Assembly (NCBI GenBank): GCA_900541245.1
Contig: UQIS01000008.1
Location: forward strand, 1-58,929
Source of the DNA: an uncultured Collinsella sp.
GTDB lineage: Bacteria; Actinomycetota; Coriobacteriia; Coriobacteriales; Coriobacteriaceae
Reading direction: 5' to 3'
Length of the DNA: 58,929 bases
Shown here: positions 56,630 through 58,929 of the stretch, piece after piece
How the letters are laid out: each line of letters opens with the position of its first letter
Position numbering within the stretch: position 1 is the stretch's first letter
Position numbers and translations under genes: made by a program
Notes under the pieces: generated by a model
What the model saw: only the letters and a program-made list of their open reading frames with translations
What the model was told of the DNA's origin: nothing
Databases searched by the model: none

Positions 56630-58267
56630 TTAGTACATACCGCCGCCCTGCTGCCCAGCGGTGGCAGCAGCGATAGCGTCCTCAAGCTGAGTGTTCTTGG
56701 GCACATCGGAGACGGTGGCCTCGGTGATGAGGATCAGGCTGGCGACAGAAGCAGCGTTCTGCAGGGTGACGCGGCTGACCTTGACGGGGTCGAGGACGCC
56801 CATCTCAATCATGTCGCCCCACTCGCCGTTGGCAGAGTTGAGACCCTGGCCGGCGGGCAGCTCGGCAACCTTGTCGACCACGACAGCGCCCTCAAAGCCA
56901 GCGTTCTTGGCGATGGTAGCGACCGGAGCGGTCAGAGCCTTCTTGACGATGTCGACGCCGATCTTCTCCTCGGGGTCGTCGATCTCGACAGCATCGAGCG
57001 CAGGCGCGGCGTCCATGAAGGCGACGCCGCCGCCGGCGACGATACCCTCCTCGACAGCAGCGCGGGTAGCCTGCAGGGCATCCTCGACGCGATGCTTGAT
57101 CTCCTTGAGCTCGGACTCGGTAGCAGCGCCGACCTTGATGACGGCAACGCCACCGGAGAGCTTGGCCAGACGCTCCTGGAGCTTCTCACGGTCGAAGTCA
57201 GAGGTGGTGTTCTCCATCTCGCCCTTGATCTGAGCGATGCGGGCGTCGATGGCCTCCTTGGAGCCAGCGCCGCCGACGACGACGGTGTTGTCCTTGGAGA
57301 TGGTGACGGACTTAGCGGTACCGAGCATATCGGCGGTGATGTCAGCGACCTTCACACCCAGCTCGTCCAGAGCGGCCTGGCCACCGGTGAGGACGGCGAT
57401 GTCCTCGAGGATGCGCTTGCGGCGATCGCCGTAGCCCGGGGCCTTGACGGCGCAGACGTTGAGGGCGCCACGGATCTTGTTGAGGACCAGGGTCGGCAGA
57501 GCCTCGCCGTCGATGTCCTCAGCGATGATGAGCAGGCCACGGCCAGCGCGCTGGACAGCCTCGAGAACAGGCATGATGTCCTGAACGCTGGAGATCTTCT
57601 GGTCGGTGATGAGGATGTACGGATCCTTCATCACGGCCTCCATGCGGTCGTTATCCGTGACGAAGTAAGCGGAGACATAGCCCTTGTCGAACTGCATGCC
57701 CTCGACGGTGTCGATGGTAATGTCGAACGTCTGGGAATCCTCGACGGTAATGACGCCGTCCTTGCCCACGACCTCCATGGCCTCGGCGATCTTCTCGCCG
57801 ACCTCGGGGTCACCAGCGGAGATGGTGCCGACGGAAGCGATCTGCTCCTTGGTCTCGACCGGCTTGGCCTGCTTCTTCATCTCGGCGACGGCGGCGTTGA
57901 CGGCCTTGTCGATGCCGCGGCGGATGGCCAGCGGGTTGGCGCCGGCGGCGACGTTACGCAGACCGTCGTTGACGATGGCCTGGGCGAGCAGGGTTGCGGT
58001 GGTGGTGCCGTCACCCACGGTGTCGTTGGTCTTGGTGGCGACCTCCTTCACCAGCTGAGCGCCCATGTTCTCGATGTTGTCCTCGAGCTCGATCTCCTTA
58101 GCGACGGAAACGCCGTCGTTGGTGATGGTCGGGGCACCGAACGTGCGCTGCAGAGCGACGTAACGGCCCTTGGGGCCCATGGTGACGGTAACGGCGTCGG
58201 CCAGAGTGTTGACGCCCTTGGCGAGCTTAGCGCGGGCATCGGTGTTGAACGTAATGTTCTTTGCCAT
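56630..58267 (-). CDS. groL: 60-kDa chaperonin GroEL
   Basis: This is a 545-residue chaperonin. VTVTMGPKGRYVALQRTFGAPTITNDGVSVAKEI and VGDGTTTATLLAQAIV are the ATP site. AAVEEGIVAGGGVAFM is the conserved equatorial segment. The chain ends in a GQQGGGMY tail, close to the usual GGM repeat. It follows groES by 96 bases. The ring folds proteins in the cytoplasm together with GroES. Confidence 0.98.
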   Translation of the reverse strand: MAKNITFNTDARAKLAKGVNTLADAVTVTMGPKGRYVALQRTFGAPTITNDGVSVAKEIELEDNIENMGAQLVKEVATKTNDTVGDGTTTATLLAQAIVNDGLRNVAAGANPLAIRRGIDKAVNAAVAEMKKQAKPVETKEQIASVGTISAGDPEVGEKIAEAMEVVGKDGVITVEDSQTFDITIDTVEGMQFDKGYVSAYFVTDNDRMEAVMKDPYILITDQKISSVQDIMPVLEAVQRAGRGLLIIAEDIDGEALPTLVLNKIRGALNVCAVKAPGYGDRRKRILEDIAVLTGGQAALDELGVKVADITADMLGTAKSVTISKDNTVVVGGAGSKEAIDARIAQIKGEMENTTSDFDREKLQERLAKLSGGVAVIKVGAATESELKEIKHRVEDALQATRAAVEEGIVAGGGVAFMDAAPALDAVEIDDPEEKIGVDIVKKALTAPVATIAKNAGFEGAVVVDKVAELPAGQGLNSANGEWGDMIEMGVLDPVKVSRVTLQNAASVASLILITEATVSDVPKNTQLEDAIAAATAGQQGGGMY

Positions 58268-58363
58268 GGTGAGTAATCCTCCAAAAGAAATGTGACTCGC
58301 GTCGCCGCTTCCGAGTCCTATGCGACGGACGCGTTCAAAGACGAATCAGAGATTCTGACGAGA

Positions 58364-58657
58364 CTAGGCCTCGACGACGGCGTAGATGTCGTCGGCGCGC
58401 ATCAGCAGATACTTCTCGCCGTCGACCTTGACCTCGTTGCCACCGAACTTACCGTAGATGACAACGTCGCCGACCTGAACGTCCATGGGGATGCGCTCGC
58501 CCTTGTCGTTGACCTTACCGGCGCCAACGGCAACGATGGTGCCGCGCTGCGGCTTCTCCTGAGCGTTGCTGGCGATGTACAGACCAGAAGCGGTCTTCTG
58601 CTCGGCCTCGTCGGGCTTGACCAGGACGCGATCTGCAAGCGGCTTCAAAGACGACAT
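58364..58657 (-). CDS. groS: 10-kDa co-chaperonin GroES
   Basis: This is a 97-residue protein. LKPLADRVLVKPDEAEQKTASGLYI includes the mobile loop that contacts GroEL, and RGTIVAVGAGKV with VQVGDVVIYGKFGGNEV is the beta-barrel core. It is the first gene of groESL. The start has an AGGAGGAAA site. No CIRCE or HAIR inverted repeat was seen in the 272 bases upstream. Confidence 0.97.
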   Translation of the reverse strand: MSSLKPLADRVLVKPDEAEQKTASGLYIASNAQEKPQRGTIVAVGAGKVNDKGERIPMDVQVGDVVIYGKFGGNEVKVDGEKYLLMRADDIYAVVEA

Positions 58658-58883
58658 GCTTGTTTCCTCCTTTTTGGGCCGCGCGGTTGAACCGTGCGGG
58701 TTTCCCTACTTCGTTTGCGTACGCGTTGAATGGTACCCACGAATGGCGGGTTATACAACACGGAGTCAAAAAATCTTATTTTTTGGCACTTAGATTTTCT
58801 GAATGCCGGGGGATAACTTAGCAGTGGCTCCCGGGTCGGACCGGAGGGCATGAAGTTTGCTGCTCTACAGTCCTGCGCAAGAC

Positions 58884-58906
58884 GGAAAGCACATTAAGTG
58901 CTTTCC
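58884..58906. terminator. Terminator-like hairpin near right edge
   Basis: GGAAAGCAC pairs perfectly with GTGCTTTCC around ATTAA. An outer CGCAA/TTGCG pair extends it. It probably ends a gene lying beyond the right edge, on either strand. Confidence 0.6.
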
Positions 58907-58929
58907 TTTGCGTGCGGAACTCGCGACAA

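Noticed and set aside
1..58929. CRISPR arrays, insertion sequence transposases and rRNA genes
   Set aside because: No regularly spaced direct repeats with spacers, no transposase-like protein and no rRNA sequence was recognised on either strand.

Overview
The window looks like about 59 kb of a Coriobacteriia chromosome, most likely Collinsella or a close relative. The basis is high GC with strongly G/C-ending codons, an ArgCJBD operon with ArgJ, a LysS with a C-terminal tRNA-binding domain, veg next to ispE, and several HipA-type and RelB/PIN modules. The genus is an inference from protein flavour, not from a search.

Positions 1-15795 are an accessory island. On the left are the start of a DUF4268-type gene, an accessory DnaB-family helicase, a replication-initiator-like protein and a small excisionase-type HTH protein. 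Facing the HTH gene is a 406-residue protein ending in a four-cysteine zinc ribbon. A tightly coupled minus-strand operon follows: RHH regulator, SNF2-type helicase, DUF4391 protein, type III methyltransferase Mod and type III endonuclease Res. To its right are a ParB-like small protein, a second excisionase-type HTH gene and, divergent from it, a second protein with a C-terminal zinc-ribbon-like cluster. The island ends at a tRNA-Thr gene, a plausible insertion point; no integrase lies inside the window.

From 15871 onward most of the sequence is core genome. A single-chain HTH-HipA-like kinase sits behind a large inverted repeat. Next is a cluster that keeps part of the Bacillus yac order (disA-ispD-ispF-cysS-rlmB-yacP), then mntP, a two-gene hipBA locus with three phased operators, a dipeptidase, a RelB-like/PIN toxin-antitoxin pair, clpC, a DUF2798 membrane protein and a ThrE-type exporter. 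Then come greA-lysS, tatA, tRNA-Pro, veg-ispE, dtd, rdgB, rph, murI, a HAD phosphatase, murE, asnB and tRNA-Val.

The last part holds the arginine operon argC-argJ-argB-argD with paired ArgR-like sites upstream and a strong internal terminator, two flavin-reductase-like paralogues, and an FMN-riboswitch-controlled riboflavin ECF transporter (ribU, a fused double EcfA, ecfT). It closes with groES-groEL, followed by a remarkable 135-bp nested palindrome.

The less ordinary signals are the five-gene type III restriction operon flanked by two HTH/zinc-ribbon modules, the two HipA loci with large symmetric operators, and recurring families of intergenic hairpins. Most predicted functions come from motif recognition alone. 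No database search was run.
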